DNA of 64,000 nt from Nocardiopsis kunsanensis DSM 44524 (GTDB lineage: Bacteria > Actinomycetota > Actinomycetes > Streptosporangiales > Streptosporangiaceae): assembly GCF_000340965.1 (NCBI RefSeq), contig NZ_ANAY01000026.1, positions 1 through 64,000 on the forward strand, read 5' to 3'. Every line of letters starts with the position of its first letter. The first letter of the stretch is position 1. The translations under genes and the position numbers were made by a program. The notes below the pieces were generated by a model. The model was not told where the DNA came from. It was given only the letters and a program-made list of their open reading frames with translations, and did not search any database. Below, one piece after another: positions 35,425-44,560 of this stretch.

Positions 35425-36705
35425 TCAGCCGGCCACCGCTACCCGCTTGGCACGCAACAACCACAAGAACGCCGCCGCCGACAGCATCGCCGCACCAGCC
35501 ATCACCACGGACATACTCACCAACGACGCCTCCCCCGTCGACGTCAGACCGGCCAACGCGGCCACACCACCACCCATCGCGAACTGCAACGACCCCATCA
35601 ACGCCGAAGCCGTACCCGCCACCGCAACCGGCTGACCGTCCAGAGCCGTCACCGTCGCATTCGGCATGATGAAACCGACGCTGAACATCATCACCGCCAA
35701 CAACCCCACGGTCATCCACAACGTCGACACCCCCGCCAACGACAACACCGTCAGCACCACCACCGCCGACAACGCCGAAGACAACCCCGAACCCAACCGC
35801 CGCAAGGTCTCCACCCGACCCACCAAAAACCCGTTGAGCTGCGTACCCGCCATCATCGCCAACGAGTTCACCGCGAACAGCCACGCATACGTCTGCGGCG
35901 AAGCACCGAACTCCTGCTGGGAAACGAACGAGAACACCGACACATACGTGAACAGCATCCCGAAGCTCAACCCCAACGTCAGCACCGGACTCAGGAACCG
36001 CGGCTGACGCACCAACCGCCCCACCGTCACAGCCAACTCACCCGGCCCACGCCGCACCCGCTCAACCACAGGCAACGACTCCGGCAACCACAGCAACGTC
36101 ACCACAAAACTCAGCGACGCCATGCCCGCCAGCACCCAAAAACTCAACTGCCAGGGCCCCACCAACAACAACTGCGCACCCAACAGCGGAGCCAACAACG
36201 GCGCCAACATCATCACCAACGCCAACCGCGAGAAGAAACGCACCGCCTCGTCCCCACGGAACAAGTCACGCACCACCGCACGAGCGACGACCGCACCGGC
36301 AGCACCCGCCATCCCCTGGACGAACCGCAATACCACGAACACCGTCACGTTGGGCACGAACACACACAGCACTGAAGCCACTGTGAACACGGCGATCCCC
36401 ACCAACAACGGACGCCGCCGCCCCAACGCATCGCTCATCGGTCCGATGATCAACTGCCCCAACGACAACCCCAACATCATCGAGGTCAACGTCAGCTGCA
36501 CCTGCGCCTCAACCGTCCCCAGATCCTCGGTGATCTGCGGGAACGCAGGAAGATACATGTCAGTGGCCAGCGGACCGGTCGCAGTCAGCAGACCCAGCAC
36601 CAACACCAGAAGCACGACCGACCGACGCGACCTCGGACGGACGACAGAGGACTCAGGCCCCTCCTGCTCTTCAGCAACCGAGCCGGGGGAGTTCGGGGAC
36701 CGCAC
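35425..36705 (-). CDS. Bcr/CflA-family MFS drug exporter
   Basis: About 426 residues with 12 membrane helices. The signature is ATGPLATDMYLPAFPQITEDL near helix 1, then IIGPMSDALGRRRPLLVG (motif A), RFVQGMAGAAGAVVARAVVRD (motif C-like) and a C-terminal half with SFGMLFTYVSVFSFV. Relatives export bicyclomycin, chloramphenicol or sulfonamides. The start is taken at GTG 36705, five bases after TGGAG; 36711 is the other choice. Its stop codon lies 10 bases from the transposon-type repeat, so the element landed just past the gene's end. Confidence 0.88.
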   Translation of the reverse strand: MRSPNSPGSVAEEQEGPESSVVRPRSRRSVVLLVLVLGLLTATGPLATDMYLPAFPQITEDLGTVEAQVQLTLTSMMLGLSLGQLIIGPMSDALGRRRPLLVGIAVFTVASVLCVFVPNVTVFVVLRFVQGMAGAAGAVVARAVVRDLFRGDEAVRFFSRLALVMMLAPLLAPLLGAQLLLVGPWQLSFWVLAGMASLSFVVTLLWLPESLPVVERVRRGPGELAVTVGRLVRQPRFLSPVLTLGLSFGMLFTYVSVFSFVSQQEFGASPQTYAWLFAVNSLAMMAGTQLNGFLVGRVETLRRLGSGLSSALSAVVVLTVLSLAGVSTLWMTVGLLAVMMFSVGFIMPNATVTALDGQPVAVAGTASALMGSLQFAMGGGVAALAGLTSTGEASLVSMSVVMAGAAMLSAAAFLWLLRAKRVAVAG

Positions 36706-36940
36706 AGGCACTCCAGTTCACATGTGATGAGACAAGGCCGGCACACACCCTCTGGGAGCGCATCCACCGACGGGGGACCACTCCATACCAACACCCTCAC
36801 ACCAGAATGACTGCCCCATACCGAACGGAAAGAGTGTGAACTCCATTACTCGGACGAAACACACCATGACCGCACGCCCCACCCCGACACAACAGTGGCG
36901 GCGGGCCACACCCGCCGCCACGAACACCCGCACGAAGGCC

Positions 36941-37378
36941 TCAGCGCACCAACCGCTCCAACAACCGACCCACCTCGGCCTCCGGATCCTCGGTCAACCC
37001 ACCATGGATCGGCCCCGGCTGCACGATCGTGCTCCGCGGAGCCGTCAGCCACCGGAACCGCTGCCCCGGCTTCTCACGCCCGGCAGCCCCCGCCTCGACA
37101 CCACCACGGCACATCACAGCCACCGACTCCAGGGACCGGCGTACACCCTCCACGTCCAGCCCAGGAGCCAGAGCCGACAAACGGGCCTCGTCCAGATCCC
37201 ACCGAGCCGCCAGGAACGCCTGCTCCTGCGCATAGACGATGACCCCCGCGTTGACACACTCACCCCGCTCCAGGCAGGGCACCACACGCAACAGGGCGTA
37301 CTCGTACACCACCCGGTCACGGTCCTCCCCGACCCGGCCGGTCACCACCGCATCGCTGTAACGCTGCACCCGACTCAC
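36941..37378 (-). CDS. DUF3037 protein
   Basis: A 145-residue protein. Family blocks are YEYALLRVVPCLERGECVNAGVIVYA near residue 25, RLSALAPGLDVEGV, and FRWLTAPRSTIVQPGPIHGGLTEDP. It starts with GTG inside the end of the HipA-like gene (GTGA overlap), so the two proteins are made together. HipA-like kinase/DUF3037 pairs recur across bacteria; the function is unknown. Confidence 0.88.
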   Translation of the reverse strand: MSRVQRYSDAVVTGRVGEDRDRVVYEYALLRVVPCLERGECVNAGVIVYAQEQAFLAARWDLDEARLSALAPGLDVEGVRRSLESVAVMCRGGVEAGAAGREKPGQRFRWLTAPRSTIVQPGPIHGGLTEDPEAEVGRLLERLVR

Positions 37379-38148
37379 TGCGCCACCTCCGGCAACCAAC
37401 GGCGGTCGAAGACCCGCGCGAGCAGATGCCGCACATAGGCCTCACGCACCTGGTCCGCGGAGTCGAACCCGGGTTCGTCCACCAACCACTCCTCAGGCAC
37501 CAGCCCCACCACATCACGCAGCAGATCCTCGGTCAGCAACGGAGCCAAGGCGGCGTCGGCAGCGGCCAGGTCCGGCGAGGAATCGATCAGCACATGGTCC
37601 TCGGCCTCATAAGGACGGGTGACGAACCGATCGGCGTTGGCCCAACTGTGGTGGAAGATCAGCGTCGCCCCGTGGTCGATCAGATAGGGCTTCCCGTGCC
37701 AGACGAGCATGTTCGGGTTGCGCCAGGACCGGTCGACGTTGCCGACCAGGGCGTCGAACCACAGGATGCGGCCGGCCAGGTCCGGACCGACGTCGAAATG
37801 GAGAGGGTCGAAAGCCAGAGCACCGGGCAGGAAGTCCATCCCCAGGTTCAGCCCCCCACTGGACCTGAGCAGAGCCTGGACCTCCTCGTCGGGCTCACTG
37901 CGCGCGATGACGGCATCGAACTCCACCTGCGCCAGTTCGGGTACCGGCAGCCCCAGGGCACGGCCCAACTCACCGGTGACGACCTCGGCGACGAGTGTCT
38001 TACGTCCCTGGCCGGCGCCGACGAACTTGACCACGTACATCCCGAGGTCGTCGGCCTCCACCAACCCCGGGAGCGATCCTCCTTCGCGCAGCGGCAACAC
38101 GTACCGCGTGGCGATCACCTTTTTCAGCACGCCGACCAGCTTAAGCAC
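37375..38148 (-). CDS. HipA-like kinase
   Basis: A 257-residue single-domain kinase related to the HipA C-terminal fold. VVKFVGAGQGRKTLVAEVV carries the ATP-binding lysine, RILWFDALVGNVDRSWRNPNML holds the catalytic Asp and Asn, and YLIDHGATLIF gives the metal-binding Asp. It is shorter than HipA (~440) and lacks the N-terminal domain and a HipB partner. It is coupled by four bases to the DUF3037 gene. Whether it phosphorylates a translation factor as HipA does is unknown. Confidence 0.85.
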   Translation of the reverse strand: MLKLVGVLKKVIATRYVLPLREGGSLPGLVEADDLGMYVVKFVGAGQGRKTLVAEVVTGELGRALGLPVPELAQVEFDAVIARSEPDEEVQALLRSSGGLNLGMDFLPGALAFDPLHFDVGPDLAGRILWFDALVGNVDRSWRNPNMLVWHGKPYLIDHGATLIFHHSWANADRFVTRPYEAEDHVLIDSSPDLAAADAALAPLLTEDLLRDVVGLVPEEWLVDEPGFDSADQVREAYVRHLLARVFDRRWLPEVAQ

Positions 38149-38660
38149 TCCCGCCTCTGCTGTTGTCGGCCGCGGCCGCCCCAGGTCGGGGTTGCGAACG
38201 GCCTGGGAGGTCCGGCACGAGCCGGAACGGCCGCAGGTTCTTGCTGTCGATGCGCTGCTCTCCTCTTCTCCCCAGGAACGGAATGCATGACCGCAGGCTG
38301 GGTTCCTGCCACCCGACCCACCACAGGGGCCGCAAGAGAATCCTGAACGCGTTCCAGCCCCACAGGCTCAAGACCCCGGGTAGTACACAGCGGAGCGGGA
38401 GGAGGGAAGTGTGCGGCGTAGCCGCACGCGAATGATGCTGTGATGCTTTTCGAAAGAAAAGTTCGGCCACCTTTATGCTGTAGATCTACAGTCCGGAATG
38501 CGCAAAATTCTGCAACAGGAAGGTCACTCTGTCAAGGGGATGCAATCCACCTTTCAAGAGAGCACAAAAAAGCCTGTGACCAGGGGCAACGCGCTCACGT
38601 CGCCAGGACCACGAGCTCGAGGGGCACCCTGTTCCCCTGTCCGGCCGCCCCCGAAAAACA
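38149..38660. other. 512-base intergenic region with dyads
   Basis: No gene is convincing on either strand. It holds a terminator-like hairpin at 38412-38428 (GTGCGGC gta GCCGCAC) and a perfect 14-bp palindrome, CTGTAGATCTACAG, at 38477-38490, in an A/T-richer stretch of about 38440-38600 that may contain a promoter or small RNA. Confidence 0.5.
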
Positions 38661-39335
38661 TCAGAGGTTGTCCTCCGGACGGTCCCCCCACCCCTCTCCC
38701 TCACCGGGCGTGGGCGAGTGCGAGGGCGTCTCCGGCTCCTGCGACTGCCCCTCCCCCGGTGACGGGCTCGACTCCGCGTCGGCCCCGCCCATCTCCTCGG
38801 GCGGAGGAAACTGCAGCATCCACCAGAAGAGCAGGGTGATACTCAGCAGGAGCACCAACAGCAGCACGGCCAGTGCGAGGACGAGCCACCAGTTGCCCGG
38901 ACCCGCCCCAGCCCCGCTGCCCCGGCCCCCGCCCCAGAAGGGCCAGCGCACCGCTCCGACCGACTCCCCCGACCAGTGCGGCATCACCACCGGGCCCGAA
39001 TCCACCACCGGGCCGCCCTGGCCGGCCCTGCGCAGGTAATCCCCCGCCCCCGGGCCCTCCTCCCGGCGCTCCACCGCCACCCACAGGGGCGCGCGCCCGC
39101 GCGTGCGGGCCGAGAGCACGTCAGCACCCTCCTCGACCGTGTCCACGAACCGCTGCCGTGCCCCCGGGTCGATGCCGGCCCCGGCGTTGAGCACTGCCAC
39201 CTCGACCTCTGCACCCGTGCTGTCACGGCCCAGATAGACCACCCCGAGCGAAGAGGTCTGCAGACGCCCGTGCAGACGGTAACCACCCAACTGGGTCGGG
39301 TCGGTCTCCTGCAGATCCGACGTGGGACCGGTCAT
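38661..39335 (-). CDS. Membrane protein with an N-terminal kinase-like (Pkn) fragment
   Basis: A 224-residue protein. Residues ~12-60 resemble the start of a Ser/Thr kinase: LGGYRLHGRLQTSSLGVVYLGRD, a glycine-loop-like strand, then EVEVAVLNAG where the ATP-binding lysine (VAVK) should be, replaced by Leu. The rest of the kinase domain is absent. A Gly-rich linker leads to one membrane helix at 149-174 (LVLALAVLLLVLLLSITLLF), then an acidic Pro/Ser/Glu tail. It is divergent from the MoxR gene and may be regulatory. Start MTGPTSDLQ chosen over an upstream ATG. Confidence 0.65.
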   Translation of the reverse strand: MTGPTSDLQETDPTQLGGYRLHGRLQTSSLGVVYLGRDSTGAEVEVAVLNAGAGIDPGARQRFVDTVEEGADVLSARTRGRAPLWVAVERREEGPGAGDYLRRAGQGGPVVDSGPVVMPHWSGESVGAVRWPFWGGGRGSGAGAGPGNWWLVLALAVLLLVLLLSITLLFWWMLQFPPPEEMGGADAESSPSPGEGQSQEPETPSHSPTPGEGEGWGDRPEDNL

Positions 39336-39491
39336 CTCGCGCCCCCTCTCGCGCTCACCCGTCCACTCTCGCCCCGGCGTTGTCCACCCTTCGCACATCG
39401 GGTCGAACGGGTAGTGTCGCCACCACAGGTGGTGATCCACACCCTATTCGTGTCCCTCCTCAAATGGGATACCCAGTCGGGAAGGTGGAAC

Positions 39492-40553
39492 ATGGCAGAT
39501 ACCGGCAACGGCTCCGCTTCCTCCTCGGGTGCCGAGAGCGCACCGGGAGAGCCGACCAGACTGCTGCGAGCGGCCCTGCAGGAGGTCTCGACGGTCATCG
39601 TGGGCCAGGAGTCCATGGTGGAGCGGTCACTGATCGCTCTCGTCGCCCAGGGGCACTGTCTCATCGAAGGGGTTCCGGGCATCGCCAAGACTCTGGCCGT
39701 GTCGACCTTGGCCAAAGTCACCGGAGGTTCCTTCGCCCGGGTGCAGTTCACCCCGGACCTGGTTCCCTCCGACATCGTGGGGACCCGCATCTACCACCCC
39801 TCCACCGAGCGTTTCGACGTGGAGCTGGGGCCCGTCTTCGCCAACTTCGTCCTGGCCGACGAGATCAACCGGGCCCCGGCCAAGGTCCAGTCGGCGCTGC
39901 TGGAGGTCATGGCCGAACGCCAGGTCTCCCTGGGCGGCACCACCTACACCCTGCCCTCGCCCTTCATCGTCATCGCCACCCAGAACCCGGTGGAGTCCGA
40001 GGGTGTCTACCCCCTGCCCGAGGCACAGCGCGACCGCTTCCTCATGAAGGTCGACGTGGGCCACCCGCGCGCACACGAGGAGATGGAGATCCTGCGGCGG
40101 ATGTCGGCCACCCCGCCCACCGCGCACCAGGTCCTGGACCCGGTGACCCTGAGTGAGCTGCAGGCCGACGCCCAGAGGGTCCACGTGCACCAGCTCATCT
40201 CCGACTACGTGGTCCGCCTGGTCATGGCCACACGGGAACCGGAGAACTACCAGATGCCGGACCTGCGCCAAGTACTGGAGGTGGGTGCCAGTCCGCGTGC
40301 CAGCCTGGGCCTGGTGGCCGCCGCACGGGCGCTGGCACTGCTGCGCGGGCGCGACTACGTCCTTCCCGACGACGTGCGCACGCTCGCGCGCGATGTGATC
40401 GCCCACCGTCTGGTACTGACCTTCGACGCCCTGGCCGACGGCATCACCGCCGCTCAGGTGGTCGAACGGATCCTGTCGACCGTGTTGGCACCGCGGGTGA
40501 TCTGGGACGAGCCACCCAGCGGGGAGAGCGCCTCCTTCGCCCCCTCGAGGTGA
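39492..40553 (+). CDS. MoxR-family AAA+ ATPase
   Basis: A 353-residue MoxR/RavA-type ATPase. Walker A is EGVPGIAKTLAVS, Walker B VLADEINRAPAKVQSALLE, sensor 1 VIATQNPVESEGVYPLPEAQRDRFLMK and the C-terminal lid follows GASPRASLGL. MoxR proteins act as chaperones for assembly or metal insertion of VWA-domain proteins, two of which follow. The stop overlaps the next start (GTGA). Confidence 0.92.
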   Translation: MADTGNGSASSSGAESAPGEPTRLLRAALQEVSTVIVGQESMVERSLIALVAQGHCLIEGVPGIAKTLAVSTLAKVTGGSFARVQFTPDLVPSDIVGTRIYHPSTERFDVELGPVFANFVLADEINRAPAKVQSALLEVMAERQVSLGGTTYTLPSPFIVIATQNPVESEGVYPLPEAQRDRFLMKVDVGHPRAHEEMEILRRMSATPPTAHQVLDPVTLSELQADAQRVHVHQLISDYVVRLVMATREPENYQMPDLRQVLEVGASPRASLGLVAAARALALLRGRDYVLPDDVRTLARDVIAHRLVLTFDALADGITAAQVVERILSTVLAPRVIWDEPPSGESASFAPSR

Positions 40554-41527
40554 GCGGCATGAACCCACCGGCGATCGGTACCGACCCCAGGCTGCGCGCG
40601 GCGCTGCGCCGCCTGGACCTGAAGATCGTGCACCGGCTGGACGGGCTGCTGCACGGTGAACACCTGGGGTTGCGGCTCGGTCCGGGTTCGGAGACGGCCG
40701 AGGCACGCCTGTACCAGCCCGGCGAGGACGACGTCCGGCACATGGACTGGGCGGTGACCGCACGCACCGACGTCCCGCACGTACGCGACATGGTTGCCGA
40801 TCGGGAGCTGGAGAGCTGGACCCTGCTGGACCTGTCGCCGAGCATGGACTTCGGCACGGGCGCCCGTTCCAAGCACGAAGTGGCCGTGGGGGCGATGGTG
40901 GCCGCCAACCTGTTGACCCAGCGTGTGGGGGACCGGTTCGGGGCCCATTTTCTGCACCGGGGCACGATCCGGCGCTGGCCGGCCCGTTCGGGCAAGGAGG
41001 CGCTGCTGTCGCTGTTGGCGACGGTGGCCGCCGCACCCACCGGTGACGTGTACGAGCCCGACCCGGATCGGGCCACGCTGGCCGACGCGCTCACCGACCT
41101 GGCGCGTACGCGGCGCCGGCGGGGACTACGGGTGGTGGTCTCCGATTTCCTGGACACTCCGGCCTTCGGGGGCGAGGTGGCGTGGGAGCGCCCGTTGCGG
41201 CAGTTGTCCTCCCGCCACCAGGTGCTGGTCGTGGAGGTCCTGGACCCTCGGGAGTTGGATCTGCCCGAGGTGGGGGACGTACCGCTGCGCGATCCCCGCA
41301 CAGGGCGTGTGCGCGACGTACGGCTGACCCGAACGGTGCGTCGGCGTTACCAGGAGGCGGCCGCGGCCCAGCGCGAGGCCGTCAGCGGTGCGCTGCGGCG
41401 TTGCGGAGTGCACCACATGCAGTTGCGTACCGACCAGGACTGGGTCCTGGACATCGCACGTTTTGTTCTCCACCAGCGACGCACCGCCCACCACTTGGCC
41501 CGGCACACCCCGGGGACGCCGCGGTGA
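40550..41527 (+). CDS. DUF58 protein
   Basis: A 325-residue protein with the DUF58 signature RLYQPGEDDVRHMDWAVTAR near residue 55, a VWA-like ending with LESWTLLDLSPSMDFG (a MIDAS-like DLSxSM) and VVVSDFLDT. It follows the MoxR gene and overlaps it by four bases. DUF58 proteins are standard partners of MoxR in envelope-related operons. An ATG at 40559 is an alternative start. Confidence 0.88.
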   Translation: MSGMNPPAIGTDPRLRAALRRLDLKIVHRLDGLLHGEHLGLRLGPGSETAEARLYQPGEDDVRHMDWAVTARTDVPHVRDMVADRELESWTLLDLSPSMDFGTGARSKHEVAVGAMVAANLLTQRVGDRFGAHFLHRGTIRRWPARSGKEALLSLLATVAAAPTGDVYEPDPDRATLADALTDLARTRRRRGLRVVVSDFLDTPAFGGEVAWERPLRQLSSRHQVLVVEVLDPRELDLPEVGDVPLRDPRTGRVRDVRLTRTVRRRYQEAAAAQREAVSGALRRCGVHHMQLRTDQDWVLDIARFVLHQRRTAHHLARHTPGTPR

Positions 41528-41576
41528 GCGCTGGTGGAACGAGCACGGCCCGAACGAAGCACGGGGGGCTCCGGCC

Positions 41577-42524
41577 ATGACCTTTCTCGAACCGCAACGG
41601 CTGTGGTGGCTGTTGATCGTGGTCGCGGTGGTGGCCGCCTACGTGCTGGTCCAGCGCCGACGGCGTCAGTACACGGTGCGTTTCACCAACCTGGAACTGC
41701 TCGACCAGGTGATACCGAAGCGGCCCGACGTGCGGCGCCATGTTCCACCGGCGCTGTTCGCGGCAGCGCTGGGGGTGTTGGTGACGGCGCTGGCCCAGCC
41801 GGCGATGCCGGTGGAACAGCCGCGGGAGCGGGCCACGATCATGGTGGCTGTGGACGTGTCGTTGTCGATGGCGGCCGACGACATCGAACCGGACCGGTTG
41901 GCGGCGGCCAAGAAGTCGGCACAGGGGTTCGTGGAGACGCTGCCCGAACGGTTCAACGTGGGGCTGGTGTCCTTCTCCTCCACAGCGACGGTGGTCTCCT
42001 CCCCCACCCACGACCACCAGGCGGTGCTGTCCTCGATCGAGAACCTGCAGTTGGGGCCGGGTACAGCCATCGGTGAGGGGGTGTTCGCGTCCTTGGGGTC
42101 GATCCGGGGCTTCGACGAGGAGTCGGAGGAGAACCCTCCGCCGGCGGCGGTCGTGCTGCTCTCGGACGGTGAGAACACCAGCGGCCGCGACATCGCCCAG
42201 GCCTCGACGGTGGCGGCCGAGGAGGAGGTTCCGGTCTCCACGATCGCCTTCGGTTCGGGGGCGGCGATGATCGAGATCGACGGCTACCAGGTGCCGGCCG
42301 ACATCGACAAGGAGGCGCTGCAGGGGCTGGCCGATGACACCGGTGGGCACTTCTACGAGGCCGAGAGCGAGAAAGAGCTCGACCAGGTCTATGAGGACAT
42401 CGGCTCGTCGCTGGGCACCGAGGTCGTGCACGAGGAGGTCGTCACACGTTTCGTGGTGGCCGCGATCCTGTTGTTCCTGAGTACCGCGGTGACCTCACTG
42501 TTGTGGTTCCAGCGCATACCCTGA
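41577..42524 (+). CDS. BatA-like VWA-domain membrane protein
   Basis: A 315-residue protein: an N-terminal helix (LWWLLIVVAVVAAYVLV) with a second helix at ~60-80, a VWA domain with the MIDAS motif VAVDVSLSMAADD near residue 95 and threonine GTAIGEGV plus VVLLSDGENTSGRD, and a C-terminal helix (VAAILLFLSTAVTSLLWF). It matches Aerotolerance-type BatA/BatB. Third gene of the MoxR operon; the gap from the DUF58 stop is about 50 bases. The assembly probably sits at the membrane. Confidence 0.9.
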   Translation: MTFLEPQRLWWLLIVVAVVAAYVLVQRRRRQYTVRFTNLELLDQVIPKRPDVRRHVPPALFAAALGVLVTALAQPAMPVEQPRERATIMVAVDVSLSMAADDIEPDRLAAAKKSAQGFVETLPERFNVGLVSFSSTATVVSSPTHDHQAVLSSIENLQLGPGTAIGEGVFASLGSIRGFDEESEENPPPAAVVLLSDGENTSGRDIAQASTVAAEEEVPVSTIAFGSGAAMIEIDGYQVPADIDKEALQGLADDTGGHFYEAESEKELDQVYEDIGSSLGTEVVHEEVVTRFVVAAILLFLSTAVTSLLWFQRIP

Positions 42525-42717
42525 CCGGTCGGCGTGCCCCGGCCCGGCGCGGTCCGCAGGGCCGGAACGGGGTCCGTGTCCGCGTGCGGCGTCGGCTTTC
42601 CTGCCACGGCCGCGGCGTGGATAAGCTGCCCCGCGGAACGTGACGCGGGCCGAACGCGCCTCGGGCGCCGTTGCCGTCCCCCTCCCACGTGTGCGCATCC
42701 GAAACAGGGAAAGATCC

Positions 42718-43527
42718 GTGAGCACCGACACCACCGCCCCCGCCGGCTTCTTCGAGCGCGTCGACGAGCACCGCTTCAAGCCCACCCACCATGCGCAAGG
42801 CGCGTGGCAGGCCGAGGACCACCACTTCAGTCCACTGGCCGGTCTCATCGCCCACGCCATCGACCGCCACCTGGACCAGCGTCCGGGCCACGGCCTGACC
42901 CTGGGCCGTATCAGCTATGACATCCTCGGGCGCCTGGCCTTGGAGGAGTGCGAGGTCAGCGTACGGACCCTGCGTCCGGGCCGCACCATCGAGCTCCTGG
43001 AGGCCGTGGTCACCATCGCCGAGCGTCCGGTGGTCAGGGCCCGTGCCTGGCTCCTGGCCACCGCAAACACCAGCGCGGTGGCCGCCGCCCCCGAGCCGCC
43101 GCTCGACCCTCCCGAGTCGTTTCCCAGGTGGCCGATGCACGAGCTGTGGCCGGGCGGGTACATCTCGTCCATCGACGTGCGCAGGAACGCGTCCGCGCAG
43201 GCGGGGCGCGCCACTGCTTGGATCTCGGCCCGCGTGCCGTTGCTGACCGGCGAGCCCGTCAGCCCTACGGCTTCCTTCCTGGCTCTGGTGGACACCGCCA
43301 ACGGCATCGCCGTGCAGCAGGAACCCGCCGAATGGATGTTTCCCAACCTGGACCTGACCGTGCATCTGCACCGCCGTCCCGAGGGTGAGTGGACCGGCCT
43401 GGACACCACCGCCACTTTCGGCCCCGAGGGGCAGGGCCTGACCAGCAGTGTCCTGCACGACGTGCTCGGTCCGGTCGGGCGGGCCGAGCAGATCCTCACC
43501 GTCCGTCCCATGCCGTCGGCGCACTGA
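42718..43527 (+). CDS. Acyl-CoA thioesterase-like protein (double hotdog)
   Basis: A 269-residue thioesterase-family protein of the TesB/double-hotdog kind. First half FKPTHHAQGAWQAEDHHFSPLAGLIAHAI and GRISYDILGRL; second half ISARVPLLTGEPVSPTASFLALVDTANG and FPNLDLTVHLHRRPEGEWTGLDT. Family members hydrolyse acyl-CoA. The start is GTG after CAGGGAAAG. It stands alone. Confidence 0.82.
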   Translation: MSTDTTAPAGFFERVDEHRFKPTHHAQGAWQAEDHHFSPLAGLIAHAIDRHLDQRPGHGLTLGRISYDILGRLALEECEVSVRTLRPGRTIELLEAVVTIAERPVVRARAWLLATANTSAVAAAPEPPLDPPESFPRWPMHELWPGGYISSIDVRRNASAQAGRATAWISARVPLLTGEPVSPTASFLALVDTANGIAVQQEPAEWMFPNLDLTVHLHRRPEGEWTGLDTTATFGPEGQGLTSSVLHDVLGPVGRAEQILTVRPMPSAH

Positions 43528-43794
43528 GCACCGCACGGACGCGGACCGGCTCCGGTGCTCCTGCTCGGAGCGGCTCCGGACCCGGCCCTGAACAGGGAGA
43601 AGGCCCAAGGAGAGGATTCTCACCCCGGCCCCGCCCGGACATGTCCCCCATCGTCCCGGCCACCTCTGGGAACAGGGCGGTCCGGGCACCGGTGAGCTGG
43701 GCTTTCATCTGATCCGGCGGGCACCCGAAAAGCGCCCGGCACACGTTGTGTACTAGCGTTGCAATGTTTTGTCCTGCCCATCCATAGAGGAACG

Positions 43795-44526
43795 ATGCCG
43801 AACAACCCCGCACCCCCGGCAGCGATCTGCTTCGATCTGGACGACACTCTCATCGATGACGCAGGCGCGTCCTCGGCGGGTTTGCGCGCGGTCATGGAGC
43901 GGATCGGTCACCCCGACTTCGGTGCCGCACGCAGCCTGTGGGACGTCCAGACCGAGGTCTCCTTCGGTGCTTTTCTGCGCGGAGAGCTGAGCCTGGACCA
44001 ACAACGCCGCGAACGGATCCGGGCCCTGGCCGTGCAGGCCGGGCACTCGGAGATCTCCGACCACCACTGCGACGAGCTCTACCGTCTCTACCTGGAGGCA
44101 CACCAGAGCTCCTGGCAGGCCTTCAGCGACGCCCACACCGCTCTGCAGGCCCTGGGAGCATCCGGTTTCCGCCTGGGCGTGGTGACCAACGGGCCGGAGC
44201 AGCTGCAGTACCCCAAGCTGCAGAGCATGGAACTGATCGGTTACTTCCACACCGTGGTGTGTGCCGACACCGCGGGCGCCGGGAAGCCCGATCCCCGCAT
44301 CTTCGAGGTCGCCGCCCAGCGTCTGGGTGTGGACCCCGCCGACTGCTGGCACGTGGGCGATCAGGTCTCGGCCGACGCCGTGGGTGCCGTGGCCTCGAGG
44401 ATGCGCCCGGTCATCATCGACCGCCAGCGCCGTCCCGTGCCCGAGGGGCTGACCACCATCGGGTCGCTCGACGAGCTGCCCTCCATGCTCGGGGTCGTCG
44501 GCCCCGCCCCCGCGGGGACACTGTGA
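43795..44526 (+). CDS. HAD-family hydrolase
   Basis: A 243-residue HAD phosphatase. Motif I is CFDLDDTLIDD near residue 12, motif II VVTNGPEQLQ, motif III lysine in AGKPDPRIFEVA and motif IV CWHVGDQVSADAVGA. The helical cap lies between I and II, so it is subfamily IA and could dephosphorylate a small metabolite. ATG 43795 follows AGAGGAACG. It ends 34 bases before a NUDIX gene and probably shares its transcript. Confidence 0.88.
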   Translation: MPNNPAPPAAICFDLDDTLIDDAGASSAGLRAVMERIGHPDFGAARSLWDVQTEVSFGAFLRGELSLDQQRRERIRALAVQAGHSEISDHHCDELYRLYLEAHQSSWQAFSDAHTALQALGASGFRLGVVTNGPEQLQYPKLQSMELIGYFHTVVCADTAGAGKPDPRIFEVAAQRLGVDPADCWHVGDQVSADAVGAVASRMRPVIIDRQRRPVPEGLTTIGSLDELPSMLGVVGPAPAGTL

Positions 44527-44560
44527 CGTCCCGTCCCCTTGGGGGGGGACGACGCGGCGG

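Noticed and set aside
38440..39039. Plus-strand ORFs opposite the kinase-like gene
   Set aside because: They are Pro/Arg/Ser-rich with no domain, while the minus-strand frame has a start-site, glycine loop and membrane helix.
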